A stretch of DNA of 64,000 nucleotides from Flavobacteriales bacterium (GTDB lineage: Bacteria > Bacteroidota > Bacteroidia > Flavobacteriales_F > PHOS-HE28). Below the pieces are notes generated by a model. It worked only from the letters and a program-made list of their open reading frames with translations, did no database searches and was not told the DNA's origin. Location: positions 1 to 64,000 of the forward strand of contig JADKFY010000010.1 of assembly GCA_016717305.1 (NCBI GenBank). Direction: 5' to 3'. Within the stretch, counting starts at the first letter, position 1; every line of letters starts with the position of its first letter. The position numbers and the translations under genes are program-made. Shown here piece by piece: positions 45,464 to 54,731 of this stretch.

Positions 45464-46993
45464 ATGGAACGATCAATTGTTGCTCCCACCCCAAAGCAGG
45501 TAGAGAGCAAGGCCACCAGCGGTTCAGCCACCAATAACAGGCTCGTTGGCGAAGGGCTTACTTACGACGATGTGCTTTTGGTACCCGGGTACAGTGAGGT
45601 ATTGCCACATCAGGTCGATGTCCGTTCCCAATTCACACGGAATATTCGGTTGAACATCCCGGTGGTTTCTGCCGCAATGGATACGGTCACTGATGCCACT
45701 TTGGCCATTGCAATTGCCCAACAAGGCGGGATCGGTGTCGTACACAAGAACCAAACGATCACCGAACAGGCAGCCCAAGTGCGCCGTGTGAAGCGGTCCG
45801 AGAGCGGGATGATCCTTGACCCGGTGAAATTGGAGCAGACCGCGAAGGTCGGAGATGCACTGCGCTTGATGGCGGAACATACCATCGGCGGTATACCAGT
45901 GGTTGATGCTAAGAACAACTTGGTCGGCATCGTTACCAACCGTGATCTCCGTTTCGAGAAGCGGATGGAACGGCCGGTGACCGAGGTCATGACCAGTTCA
46001 TCGATCATAACGGCCAAGCCGGATACCACCATGGCCCAAGCGGAAGGGATCCTACAAGAACATAAGATCGAGAAGCTTCCTGTCGTTGACACGAATGGCA
46101 AGCTCGTGGGTTTGATCACGTACAAGGACATCATCAAATTGAAGCAACGCCCAAATGCCTGCAAGGACAAGTTGGGGCGGTTGCGCGTTGCAGCAGCCAT
46201 CGGTGTTACAGCAGATACGATTGAACGGGCAAGGGCTTTGGTCGATGCAGGAGTGGACGCATTGGTGATCGATACTGCGCATGGCCACAGCAAAGGCGTG
46301 TTGGACATGCTGCGAAAGGTGAAACAGGAACTGCCCGGTGTTGAAGTGATCGTGGGCAATGTGGCCACCGCCGACGCGGCACTGGCGTTGGTCGAAGCAG
46401 GTGCGGATGCGATCAAAGTGGGCATTGGTCCGGGCAGTATTTGCACCACCCGGGTCATCGCTGGTGTTGGTGTTCCGCAACTCACGGCGGTGATCGATTG
46501 TGCTACCGCATTGGAAGGCTCAGGTGTGCCGGTGATCGCAGATGGTGGTGTTCGCTACACAGGGGATATCGTCAAGGCCCTTGCAGCAGGAGCAGGAACC
46601 GTGATGATCGGAAGCATGTTCGCAGGAGTGGAGGAAAGCCCAGGAGAGACCATCATCTTTGAAGGCCGCCGGTTCAAGACCTATAGAGGTATGGGGTCCT
46701 TGGAGGCCATGCAGCAAGGCAGTAAGGATCGCTATTTCCAGGATATGGAGGACGATGTGAAGAAACTTGTACCCGAAGGGATCAGTGGACGTGTTCCGTA
46801 TAAGGGCCGTTTGGGTGAGGTGGTCCATCAATTGGTCGGTGGGCTACGCGCAGGCATGGGCTATTGTGGTGCCAAGGACATCGAGGCATTGCGTAATGCG
46901 AAGTTCATCCGGATCACCTTCGCTGGGGTTCGGGAAAGCCATCCGCATGATGTGCATGTAACACGGGAGGCGCCCAATTACAGCCACATTTGA
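45464..46993 (+). CDS. guaB: Inosine-5'-monophosphate dehydrogenase
   Basis: The 509-residue cytoplasmic enzyme oxidises IMP to XMP with NAD+, the committed step of GMP synthesis. The start at 45464 gives MERSIVAPTPKQVESKATSG, then GLTYDDVLLVPGYSEVLPH, VVSAAMDTVTDATLAIAIAQ, two CBS repeats (IGGIPVVDAKNNLVGIVTNR; IEKLPVVDTNGKLVGLITYK), GIGPGSICTTRVIAGVGVP with catalytic Cys327, VPVIADGGVRYTGDIVKAL and the flap/Arg region KTYRGMGSLEAMQQGSKDRY. The first ~25 residues are a longer-than-usual N-terminal extension. Length and motifs are otherwise standard. Confidence 0.95.
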   Translation: MERSIVAPTPKQVESKATSGSATNNRLVGEGLTYDDVLLVPGYSEVLPHQVDVRSQFTRNIRLNIPVVSAAMDTVTDATLAIAIAQQGGIGVVHKNQTITEQAAQVRRVKRSESGMILDPVKLEQTAKVGDALRLMAEHTIGGIPVVDAKNNLVGIVTNRDLRFEKRMERPVTEVMTSSSIITAKPDTTMAQAEGILQEHKIEKLPVVDTNGKLVGLITYKDIIKLKQRPNACKDKLGRLRVAAAIGVTADTIERARALVDAGVDALVIDTAHGHSKGVLDMLRKVKQELPGVEVIVGNVATADAALALVEAGADAIKVGIGPGSICTTRVIAGVGVPQLTAVIDCATALEGSGVPVIADGGVRYTGDIVKALAAGAGTVMIGSMFAGVEESPGETIIFEGRRFKTYRGMGSLEAMQQGSKDRYFQDMEDDVKKLVPEGISGRVPYKGRLGEVVHQLVGGLRAGMGYCGAKDIEALRNAKFIRITFAGVRESHPHDVHVTREAPNYSHI

Positions 46994-47028
46994 GCGGTTT
47001 GTTGGTTCGATCTTATTAACGACAAGGT

Positions 47029-47062
47029 CCCTTCGACCGTAATGGTCGAAGGGTTACATTTG
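47029..47062 (+). promoter_or_regulatory. Perfect 10-bp inverted repeat followed by a TACATTTG -7-like box
   Basis: CCCTTCGACC (47029-47038) and GGTCGAAGGG (47044-47053) are exact inverted copies around GTAAT. TACATTTG follows at 47055-47062. It lies 36 bp after the guaB stop and ~65 bp before ppiC. It could be the guaB terminator (weak T-run) or an operator/promoter for the foldase operon. Confidence 0.55.
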
Positions 47063-47125
47063 CGACCCTTGTTCCCGGTACCACCAGAGGTTTGGGACCA
47101 ATTTGACCACCCGATGCAACGATCC

Positions 47126-49270
47126 ATGAAAATTTATGGCCTGCTCTGTGCAGCTGTGTTGATCTATACCTCAAGCCGAGTGAATGCACAGGCGGACCCC
47201 ACGATCATGACGGTTGATGGCCAAGTCGTCCCACGCAGTGAATTCGAGGCGATCTACAAGAAGAACAACAAGGAAGCGTCCGTGACCAAAGAAGCGTTGG
47301 ATGAATACCTCGATCTGTTCATCAACTACAAACTGAAAGTGCGGGAGGCGGAGACCTTGGGAATGGACACCATCGGCAAGTTCAAGACCGAACTTGCTGG
47401 ATACCGCACCCAGCTTGCCCGTCCTTACTTGATCGATCGCGAGCTCAATGAGGCACTTATGCAAGAGGCTTTCGATCGCATGGGTACCGAAGTTCGAGCC
47501 AGCCACATACTTCTCCAGGTAGCCCCGGATGCATCATCGGAAGACACGCTTGTCGTCTACAAGCGCATCATGGCGTTGCGTGATCGGATCTTGAAAGGCG
47601 AGGATTTTGCCACCTTGGCGAAGGAGAAGGGCGGTTCAGAGGATCCGAGTGCGGCCAACAACGGCGGCGATCTCGGCTGGTTCAGTGCCCTGCAAATGGT
47701 GTATCCGTTCGAAACAGCTGCGTACAGCACCAAGGTGGGTGAAGTAAGCATGCCGGTACGGACCCGGTTCGGGTACCACATCATCAAGGTCGTTGATCGC
47801 AGACCCGCTCGTGGGCAGGTCAAGGTCGCGCACATCATGTTGCGCAGCACACCAGAGGATCCCGCCGAGAAACAGGCAAGCGCCGAGAACAGGGCCAAGG
47901 AGATCCATGAACAGGTCACCACCGGAAAGATGACCTTCTCGGAGGCCGCCCTGAAGTACAGTGAGGATGAAAGTTCCAATACAAAGGGGGGTGAATTGCC
48001 CATGTTCGGCACGGGCAAAATGATCGAGGAGTTCGAAGATGCCGCCTTCGCATTGAAGAAAATGGATGATATCAGCGCACCGATCAAGTCACGCTATGGG
48101 TGGCACATCATCAAGCTGCTGGAGAAACAGGAACCTGCAACCTTCGAAGCCAGCAGATCCGAATTGAAGAACAAGATCTCCCGCGATAGTCGCGCCGAGA
48201 TCACGCGCAAGGTGTTCATGGAGAAGTTGAAGAAAGATTACAGCTTCATGGAGTATCCGAACAACCTGAAGAAAGTGGTCGCTATGGTGGACACCAACAT
48301 CTTCAAGAAAGGGACTTCTGTGAGTGACACGTTGATCCGACGCAATGTTGCCGAAGGGTCGTTCATCAAGGACGGTGCGACCTACAGGCGCGAACTATTG
48401 GGCGCCATGAGCGGTGGCCGATTGTTGAATGTGAAGAGCCGTCAATACGAGGAAATGACCCAGACTTTGGACGACACGGTCGTGGTACGGACCATCATGG
48501 AAGGGTGGAAGTATGATCGTAAGAAGGCGGAGAAACTGACCAAGCCTGTGTTCAGCTTCAAGGGGAAGACCTACACCCAAAAGGACCTGTTGGATTTTAT
48601 GGAAACCGGCCAGAAGCGAGAGAAGGTGACTTCATTGCAGGACTATGTGAAAGGTCAAGCACACGAGTTTGGCGATGAGCGTGTCATGGCCTACGAGGAC
48701 GAGAACTTGGAGGAGAAGTACGCCGATTTCAGGTTGCTGATGAAGGAATACCGCGATGGCATCCTCCTCTTCGAACTTACCGACCAGAAAGTTTGGGGAA
48801 AGGCAGTTCGGGATACCACCGGCCTAGAGGCGTACTACACGGCCCACAAGGATGATTTCATGTGGGATACACGGTTCGAGGCGACCGTTTACACCTGTAC
48901 GGATGCGTCAGTCGCCAAGCAAGTTCGTGGGTTGATCGCCAAAAAGAAGAAGGCACAGGAGATACTTGATGTGGTGAACAAGGACAATGCATTGGCCCTT
49001 ACAATAGAAAGTGGGCTGTTCACGGTGGAACAGAAGCCTTTCTTGAGCGGGCTTACAAAACCAGGGCTCAGTGCGGATATGAAGGTGGACGATCGCGTTG
49101 TCTTTGTGGATGTGAAAGGAGTAAGGTCTCCGGAACCCAAGACCATGGAGGAAGCCCGTGGGCTCATCACCGCAGCTTATCAGGATAGCCTCGAGAAGGC
49201 GTGGATCGAAGAACTGCGCGCCAAGTATCCCGTTTCCGTTGTTCAAGAGGTCCTCTATTCCATCAAGTGA
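47126..49270 (+). CDS. Periplasmic peptidylprolyl isomerase with two parvulin domains (PpiC/SurA type)
   Basis: The chosen ATG at 47126 gives MKIYGLLCAAVLIYTSSRVN, a signal peptide ending near NA|Q; ATG 47114 is the alternative. In 714 residues there is a SurA-N-like segment (VDGQVVPRSEFEAIYKKNNK), parvulin domain 1 (VRASHILLQV to FGYHIIKVVDRR), parvulin domain 2 (VKVAHIMLRS to YGWHIIKLLEKQ) and a ~320-residue C-terminal part unique to Bacteroidota-type proteins. It assists folding of outer-membrane proteins. It overlaps the downstream lipoprotein gene by 4 bp (GTGA) and heads the ppi-lipoprotein-surA-moxR run. Confidence 0.88.
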   Translation: MKIYGLLCAAVLIYTSSRVNAQADPTIMTVDGQVVPRSEFEAIYKKNNKEASVTKEALDEYLDLFINYKLKVREAETLGMDTIGKFKTELAGYRTQLARPYLIDRELNEALMQEAFDRMGTEVRASHILLQVAPDASSEDTLVVYKRIMALRDRILKGEDFATLAKEKGGSEDPSAANNGGDLGWFSALQMVYPFETAAYSTKVGEVSMPVRTRFGYHIIKVVDRRPARGQVKVAHIMLRSTPEDPAEKQASAENRAKEIHEQVTTGKMTFSEAALKYSEDESSNTKGGELPMFGTGKMIEEFEDAAFALKKMDDISAPIKSRYGWHIIKLLEKQEPATFEASRSELKNKISRDSRAEITRKVFMEKLKKDYSFMEYPNNLKKVVAMVDTNIFKKGTSVSDTLIRRNVAEGSFIKDGATYRRELLGAMSGGRLLNVKSRQYEEMTQTLDDTVVVRTIMEGWKYDRKKAEKLTKPVFSFKGKTYTQKDLLDFMETGQKREKVTSLQDYVKGQAHEFGDERVMAYEDENLEEKYADFRLLMKEYRDGILLFELTDQKVWGKAVRDTTGLEAYYTAHKDDFMWDTRFEATVYTCTDASVAKQVRGLIAKKKKAQEILDVVNKDNALALTIESGLFTVEQKPFLSGLTKPGLSADMKVDDRVVFVDVKGVRSPEPKTMEEARGLITAAYQDSLEKAWIEELRAKYPVSVVQEVLYSIK

Positions 49271-50142
49271 CAAAAGGGCGATGTACCGAGCGGACAGCGT
49301 CCATCGGCTTGTTCGGTGTGGTGCTCGTGTGTTTGGGAGCTTGTGCAGCACCGGAAGACGCTGCGGATCGTCTTCTGGCCCGGGCCTATGAAGATGAGTT
49401 GCGCTGGAGCGACTTGAGGCAAGTGATACCTTTGGACGCAACCGCAGAGGATAGCACTGCACTTGCGCAACGTTACATCAACAACTGGGTCCAACAACAT
49501 GTGGTGCTTCACATGGCCGAGAGCAATCTTCTGGATGAACGTCTGGACCTGGAGGAACAAATGGAGGACTACAGGAGGTCCTTGTTGATATTCAACTACG
49601 AGCAGGCTTTGGTGGAGCAAAAGCTGGATACCTCATTTTCGGATGCGGAAATTCAAGGATATTACGATCAGCACAAGGCGAACTTCGAGTTGAAGGACAA
49701 TATTGTAAAGGCGAGATGGTTCAAGGTGAACGAAGCGGATGATCGGGTCGTGCGCAAAATGAGTGAGCGGTTCTTGGACGGTAGTTCCGATAAAATGAGA
49801 GAGGTGGAACTATGGCTAGCAGGACTCGGTGTAACAATAATGGATCGTAGTTCGGGCTGGGCCCCATGGACTGGATTCGAGGCTGAAATTCCCTTGGGGG
49901 AACGTGAGAGTGCTGCTGTTATGGCCAGCAATGGCAAACGTGTGATCAGGGAAGGTGGAGCGGCATGGTTCGTGGAAGTATTGGACCATCGGGATAAGAA
50001 TACCATTTCGCCGCTCGAATTGGTGCATCAGGACATACGGTCGATATTGTTGAACCAACGAAAGCTCAAATTGATCGAGACCATGCGAGCGAACTTGTAT
50101 AAGCAAGCCCAAGAGAACAATGATGTGGAGATCTTTCAGTAG
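49267..50142 (+). CDS. Lipoprotein with degenerate SurA/parvulin-like architecture, GTG start
   Basis: The GTG at 49267 overlaps the previous stop and gives VTKGRCTERTASIGLFGVVL then VCLGAC, a lipobox with Cys ~26, so it should be a lipid-anchored periplasmic protein of 291 residues. The region EDELRWSDLRQVIPLDATAE with LAQRYINNWVQQHVVLHMAE resembles the SurA N-terminal chaperone helix set, and FSDAEIQGYYDQHKANFELK the start of a parvulin linker, but the rotamase motifs (SHI, GYHxIKV) are not obvious. It overlaps surA by 23 bp. A chaperone partner of the two foldases is inferred. Confidence 0.75.
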   Translation: MTKGRCTERTASIGLFGVVLVCLGACAAPEDAADRLLARAYEDELRWSDLRQVIPLDATAEDSTALAQRYINNWVQQHVVLHMAESNLLDERLDLEEQMEDYRRSLLIFNYEQALVEQKLDTSFSDAEIQGYYDQHKANFELKDNIVKARWFKVNEADDRVVRKMSERFLDGSSDKMREVELWLAGLGVTIMDRSSGWAPWTGFEAEIPLGERESAAVMASNGKRVIREGGAAWFVEVLDHRDKNTISPLELVHQDIRSILLNQRKLKLIETMRANLYKQAQENNDVEIFQ

Positions 50143-51502
50143 CGTCGGGGCGGTGCTTTTTGCGGTGTCCGTCAGCATGGCCCAGCCAGCCGGTGTTGTT
50201 ATCGATCGCATCATTGCGGTAGTTGGCAGGCAAGCCATTCTTCATTCCGATCTCATTGCTCGCGTTGATCAAGACCGCCAGAACGGGGCTATTATCAACC
50301 CGGTAGTCGAGTGCGGGGCGTTCGAGGACCTGCTCTATGAGAAACTGTTGGTGGAACAAGGAAGGATCGACAGTGTTGAGGTGGATGAAGCACAGATAAA
50401 GGCTGAACTTGATCGCCGGATTCGATACTTCTCGGCCCAGTTGGGAGGGGATGTTGAACTGGAGAAATTCTATGGCAAATCGGTCACCGAGATCAAATCG
50501 GATTTTAGGGACCAGGTCCGTGATCAACTGATGGTGCAGAATATGCAACAGACGATCACCTCAGACATACGTATCACACCAAGGGAGGTGCAGCGGTTCT
50601 ACCAGCGAATACCTGAAGACAGTGTGCCGTTGATCAATGCCGAAGTGGAATATGCCCAGATCTTGCGTATCCCTAAACCAAGCATTGATGAAGAGCGAAG
50701 GGTTCGTAGGAGAATAGAAGAGTTCCGGGAGAGTGTGCTCGGCGGGGAAAAGGACATGTGTACGGTGGCGACCCTGTACTCCGAGGATCCTGGATCGGCC
50801 AAGGATTGTGGGGAACTGGGACTGGTTCCCTTGGGCACAATGGTCCCCGAATTCGATGCAGTGGCGATGAGCTTGAAGGAAGGGGAAGTGAGCCAAGTGT
50901 TCAAGACGCAATTCGGTTACCACTTCATGCAGATGGTGGAAAGACGCGGAGAATATTACAATGCGCGCCACGTGCTAATGAGACCGCAAGTAGGTTCAGC
51001 TGAATTGCAGGAGGCGCGTCTTTTGTTGGATAGTCTTGCGGGACTTGTTCGGGACGGTATGGCAACTTTCGCCGACCTTGCCACCAAGTATTCCGATGAT
51101 GAGGATAGTAAGGGCGCGAACGGACTGATGATCGAGCCCAACAGCAATTCGCCGCGGTGGGATATGGGTGATCTGGAACAGCAGACATTCTTCGTATTGG
51201 ACAAGTTGAAAGAACAAGAGATGAGCGATCCGCAGCTGATCGTAATGCCGGATGCGACCAAGGCGTACCGTATCGTCCAACTCATTCTGCGTTCCCCTCC
51301 GCACCGTGCCAACCTGAAGGACGATTATCGGATGATACAGCAAGCCGCTGAAGGTAAAATGCGTGCAGAGGTTGTGGACAAATGGGTGAGGGATCGGCTT
51401 GCCAATACGAATGTCCGGATCGTGGACAAATACACCACTTGTACATTCGGCCATGATTGGTTGAAGACCACAGCCGACCAAGGTGGAAAGATCGACCCTT
51501 GA
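50120..51502 (+). CDS. surA: SurA-like periplasmic chaperone/peptidylprolyl isomerase
   Basis: 460 residues: signal peptide (MMWRSFSSVGAVLFAVSVSMA|Q), then VIDRIIAVVGRQAILHSDLI, the classic SurA N-terminal start, an N-domain helix bundle with VVECGAFEDLLYEKLLVEQG, a first parvulin domain (VEYAQILRIP to FGYHFMQMVERR) and a second, partly diverged one (YYNARHVLMRPQVG to KAYRIVQLILR). SurA carries unfolded outer-membrane proteins across the periplasm. The start overlaps the lipoprotein gene by 23 bp. The first ATG was taken; ATG 50123 is equally possible. Confidence 0.88.
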   Translation: MMWRSFSSVGAVLFAVSVSMAQPAGVVIDRIIAVVGRQAILHSDLIARVDQDRQNGAIINPVVECGAFEDLLYEKLLVEQGRIDSVEVDEAQIKAELDRRIRYFSAQLGGDVELEKFYGKSVTEIKSDFRDQVRDQLMVQNMQQTITSDIRITPREVQRFYQRIPEDSVPLINAEVEYAQILRIPKPSIDEERRVRRRIEEFRESVLGGEKDMCTVATLYSEDPGSAKDCGELGLVPLGTMVPEFDAVAMSLKEGEVSQVFKTQFGYHFMQMVERRGEYYNARHVLMRPQVGSAELQEARLLLDSLAGLVRDGMATFADLATKYSDDEDSKGANGLMIEPNSNSPRWDMGDLEQQTFFVLDKLKEQEMSDPQLIVMPDATKAYRIVQLILRSPPHRANLKDDYRMIQQAAEGKMRAEVVDKWVRDRLANTNVRIVDKYTTCTFGHDWLKTTADQGGKIDP

Positions 51503-51517
51503 CAACGACAACGAGAT

Positions 51518-52471
51518 ATGAGCGATACACAGGCAGTAGAACAATTCGGTGAGCATTACCGCAAGCTCAAGGCAGAGATCGGTAAAGTGATCATTGGTCA
51601 GGAAAAAGTGGTGGATCTGGTATTGCTGGGCATCTTCAGTAGGGGGCATTGCCTGCTGGTAGGCGTTCCGGGTTTGGCCAAAACACTCTTGGTCAACACC
51701 GTTGCTCAAGGACTTGGTCTCAGTTTCAACAGGATCCAGTTCACCCCGGACCTGATGCCCAGCGACATCATCGGCTCGGAGATCTTGGACCAGGACCGTC
51801 GGTTCCGGTTCGTTCGTGGCCCCATCTTCGCGAACATCATATTGGCGGATGAGATCAACCGCACCCCGCCCAAAACACAAGCGGCACTTTTGGAAGCGAT
51901 GCAAGAGAAGGCCGTTACGGCGGCTGGTTCCACCCACCTCTTGCCAGAGCCCTTCTTCGTGCTTGCCACCCAGAACCCGATCGAGCAAGAAGGCACTTAT
52001 CCATTGCCCGAAGCACAGTTGGACCGCTTCATGTTCAACATCTGGGTGGATTACCCCACGTACGAAGAAGAGCTGTCCGTCGTAAAAGCAACCACCGGCG
52101 ATTCCAAACCAGTGGTACAACCTGTGCTTTCAGCGGAAGACATAATGCGCTACCAGGGCTTGGTCCGGCGGATACCGGTCGCTGACAATGTACTGGAGTA
52201 CGCCGTGAAACTCGCAACACGTACACGTCCAGGTTTACCAACTGCCCCGGCCATTATCAACGAACACGTCAGTTGGGGTGCAGGTCCAAGGGCCTCGCAA
52301 TTCCTTGTGGTGGGAGCGAAGGCACACGCTTTGGCGCACGGGCGGTTCTCTCCGGATATCGCCGATGTCCAGGCCGTTGCAACCCCTATTCTTCGGCATC
52401 GGTTGGTCCGGAACTACAAGGCAGAGGCGGAAGGGGTTACGGTGGATAAGATCGTGCAAGGGATCTTGTAG
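51518..52471 (+). CDS. MoxR-family AAA+ ATPase
   Basis: 317 residues: GVPGLAKTLLVN (Walker A, residues 49-60), FTPDLMPSDIIGSEI, ILADEINRTPPKTQAALLEA (Walker B with D111-E112) and FFVLATQNPIEQEGTYPLPE (sensor 1 region), then AQLDRFMFNIWVDYP. This is the standard MoxR ATPase layout. Members act as chaperones maturing protein complexes, usually with DUF58 and VWA partners, none of which appear downstream here. It starts 15 bp after surA, so it is probably co-transcribed with the foldase genes. Confidence 0.92.
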   Translation: MSDTQAVEQFGEHYRKLKAEIGKVIIGQEKVVDLVLLGIFSRGHCLLVGVPGLAKTLLVNTVAQGLGLSFNRIQFTPDLMPSDIIGSEILDQDRRFRFVRGPIFANIILADEINRTPPKTQAALLEAMQEKAVTAAGSTHLLPEPFFVLATQNPIEQEGTYPLPEAQLDRFMFNIWVDYPTYEEELSVVKATTGDSKPVVQPVLSAEDIMRYQGLVRRIPVADNVLEYAVKLATRTRPGLPTAPAIINEHVSWGAGPRASQFLVVGAKAHALAHGRFSPDIADVQAVATPILRHRLVRNYKAEAEGVTVDKIVQGIL

Positions 52472-52578
52472 ACGGGATTCGGGGGTCTCCGTCGGTGCGA
52501 AGATCTTCGGATCCGAACCATGTGAAGAACGCGAACACAACGTGTCGCACACGCTTCCATTTTGAGATCTGTTCGTGC

Positions 52579-52586
52579 TATCTTTG
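52579..52586 (+). promoter_or_regulatory. Candidate -7 box (TATCTTTG) for the small T9SS gene
   Basis: TATCTTTG matches TAnnTTTG exactly and lies 19 bp before the ATG at 52606. A TTTG at 52561-52564 is 14 bp upstream, shorter than the usual spacing, so only the -7 element is convincing. Confidence 0.5.
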
Positions 52587-52605
52587 ACAAATACGTTACT
52601 GAGAT

Positions 52606-53394
52606 ATGCAGACCGAAAAAATTCTAAAGTACCTATTCGCAGTGGTCTTCACTTTCGCAATGTTCGAAGGTGCTGTAATGGCCCAAGGAATTCATGTCGA
52701 CATTGGTGTTCAACATCTTGAAACCGACCAGATCCAGATTTGGCTGATCTCAGATTCGACGTGGACGGGTTACTTGTCTTCTATTCAATGGACCCTTAGG
52801 TGGGATGAGGTCTCAACCGCAACACTAAGTGATCTTGTAGCTTCTTCATCCGTGGCTTTCCTTGATGGCCTTCCACAGTCCGGACCAACCGGTGATGCCA
52901 ATGGTTACCACCATGCCTTGTTCTCCGCTGTTCCTGGCCAGAACGCCACATCCTTTATTGCAGATGTACCGTTGCTACTGGGCACCTTCAATGTGACTAA
53001 CGGTCCTGGCAATTTTGAGATCGCCGATGATGCGTGGACCCTTGCCAACAATGGCGATTACTATATTTCCTTGAATGGCCAGCCAAGTACCGGCGAAATC
53101 GTGGACCTCACCACGGCTGTTCAGACCACCGTGTCCTATTCTTCAAGTGCAACGCTATTCCCAAATCCTACGAATGGCAACTCGGTACTGACCGTGGAAT
53201 TGGAACAAGCTGGCTCCTTGGATATTCTGGTGTTCGATCCAGCAGGTCGTTTGGTCGAGCAACGAAAAGTTACCGCCAATGCAGGGGAGTTCCGCTACAC
53301 CATGGCCAGCCAAGCATTGGCCGAAGGGCTTTACTCCATTCAGGTGGATGGTCCTGGAGTGTTCGCCACGGTCTCCTGGTTGGTAGTTCGTTGA
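52606..53394 (+). CDS. Small T9SS-sorted secreted protein
   Basis: 262 residues: signal peptide (MQTEKILKYLFAVVFTFAMF... VMA|Q), a beta-sandwich module (IHVDIGVQHLETDQIQIWLI, then LSSIQWTLRWDEVSTATLSD and LLGTFNVTNGPGNFEIADDA), and a C-terminal type A T9SS sorting domain starting ATLFPNPTNGNSVLTVELEQ and ending LYSIQVDGPGVFATVSWLVVR. The N module resembles the start of the large adhesin at 57340 (WxxRWD segment). It is presumably attached to the cell surface; binding partner unknown. It lies 13 bp before the beta-propeller gene, so both may share one transcript. Confidence 0.82.
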   Translation: MQTEKILKYLFAVVFTFAMFEGAVMAQGIHVDIGVQHLETDQIQIWLISDSTWTGYLSSIQWTLRWDEVSTATLSDLVASSSVAFLDGLPQSGPTGDANGYHHALFSAVPGQNATSFIADVPLLLGTFNVTNGPGNFEIADDAWTLANNGDYYISLNGQPSTGEIVDLTTAVQTTVSYSSSATLFPNPTNGNSVLTVELEQAGSLDILVFDPAGRLVEQRKVTANAGEFRYTMASQALAEGLYSIQVDGPGVFATVSWLVVR

Positions 53395-53407
53395 AGTATC
53401 CTTTGGA

Positions 53408-54667
53408 ATGTTCAATTGCCACGTTCCCTTGCTTTCATTGCTGGCTTTACTTAGCCCTTTTGGTGCCGTACTTGGCCAGAACTGGGAAGTGTTCGACATG
53501 GGCAACAGTCCTATTCCGAGCACAACGGTGAATGCTATTTCCGAAGATGGGTCGGGAGGGATCTGGGCAGGTACGGATTGGGGGCTTGCACATCGCGACG
53601 CTGTCGGCACGTGGGAAGTTTTCCAAACGGCGAACTCGGAGATCCCCAGCAACTTCATTACGTGCTTGGCCTCGGACAGCACGGTGCTCTGGGTCGGAAC
53701 GCAGGTCAATGGCTTGGCGAAATGGGATGGAACTGAATGGACGAATTACACCACAGCGAATTCGCCACTCCCGGAGGATGTGGTGCGTGATCTATTCGTT
53801 GACCACCGCCATTGGTTATGGGTAAGTACTGCAAGTGGCTTGGCGGCATACACCGGGAGTGAGTGGTTCGTGTACGACGGTACCGATGAAAGTCAGAATG
53901 ACTTGATCCTGAACACGAGCAGTACAAGTTGTGTGGCGGTGCGTGAAGATGGGACCATTTGTTTGGGTACGATCAATGGAGGGCTTCATTTTCTGACCGA
54001 TACGAGTGTCTTTTTCCTTACTATTTCGCAAGATGGTTTCTTCGACAACACGGCCACCGATGTCCTCTTCGATCCCGTGAATGGTGAACGTTGGGTGAGC
54101 ACGCCATCGGCTGGGCTGCTAAGGCAACAAGGGCCTGTATTCGGCGGGGTGTGGTACAGATGGAGTACCGCTATTGGATTCCCTAGCAATAGCATTGGCG
54201 CTATTGACATGGACCAGCAAGGTCGTGTCTGGTGCGCCACACAAGCGGCAGGGGTGATCAGGGTCGAAAGTGATGGTTCCCATGTTCAATTGGACCAGGT
54301 CACATCCGGACTGCCGGACAACGAGCTAAGATCGATATTGACTACTTCCTCGGACGATGTTTGGGTGGGAATGATTTATGGAGGTCTGGCTCGCTACATT
54401 GTAAACGTGGGAGTCGAAGAGTTCGGAAATGAACTATCCCTGAAGATCTTTCCGAACCCGACATCAGATCGTTGTACTGTTCAGTTCACCAGTTGTGCTG
54501 CTGATCTCAATTGGAACTTGGCCAGCGGCGACGGTAAGGTTGTACAACAAGGCAGGAGTATGGGTTCAATTTTGGAACTGGACTTGTCGGGAACCGATCC
54601 CGGAACCTATATTCTTGAGTTAGTTCAAGATGAACTTGTTCGGCATGGGAGAATTGTAATACAATAG
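53408..54667 (+). CDS. Secreted two-component-regulator-propeller-like protein with T9SS tail
   Basis: 419 residues: signal peptide (MFNCHVPLLSLLALLSPFGA|VLG), then at least five propeller blades with the repeating pattern xxIxxDxxGxxWxGTxxGL: AISEDGSGGIWAGTDWGLAH, SDSTVLWVGTQVNGLAKWDG, VDHRHWLWVSTASGLAAYTG and AIDMDQQGRVWCATQAAGVI. WTNYTTANSPLPEDVV is also typical of these repeats. The end, LSLKIFPNPTSDRCTVQFTS to YILELVQDELVRHGRIVIQ, is a type A T9SS sorting domain. Unlike sensor kinases with this propeller, it has no kinase domain. A surface binding role is inferred. Confidence 0.85.
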   Translation: MFNCHVPLLSLLALLSPFGAVLGQNWEVFDMGNSPIPSTTVNAISEDGSGGIWAGTDWGLAHRDAVGTWEVFQTANSEIPSNFITCLASDSTVLWVGTQVNGLAKWDGTEWTNYTTANSPLPEDVVRDLFVDHRHWLWVSTASGLAAYTGSEWFVYDGTDESQNDLILNTSSTSCVAVREDGTICLGTINGGLHFLTDTSVFFLTISQDGFFDNTATDVLFDPVNGERWVSTPSAGLLRQQGPVFGGVWYRWSTAIGFPSNSIGAIDMDQQGRVWCATQAAGVIRVESDGSHVQLDQVTSGLPDNELRSILTTSSDDVWVGMIYGGLARYIVNVGVEEFGNELSLKIFPNPTSDRCTVQFTSCAADLNWNLASGDGKVVQQGRSMGSILELDLSGTDPGTYILELVQDELVRHGRIVIQ

Positions 54668-54675
54668 GACCTTCC

Positions 54676-54706
54676 TTGACTTGGACGGTCCTGCATGTTA
54701 CTTTAG
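54676..54706 (+). promoter_or_regulatory. Candidate promoter TTG-N20-TACTTTAG for the lysyl oxidase gene
   Basis: TTG at 54676-54678 is separated by 20 bp from TACTTTAG at 54699-54706, one mismatch from TAnnTTTG, and the ATG follows at 54732. Spacing fits the Bacteroidota pattern. Confidence 0.45.
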
Positions 54707-54731
54707 CGGACCCCAAAACAACATTCAGCTG

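Noticed and set aside
45464..45540. Leaderless guaB transcript
   Set aside because: Only the -7 box position suggests it; without a mapped start it is not claimed.
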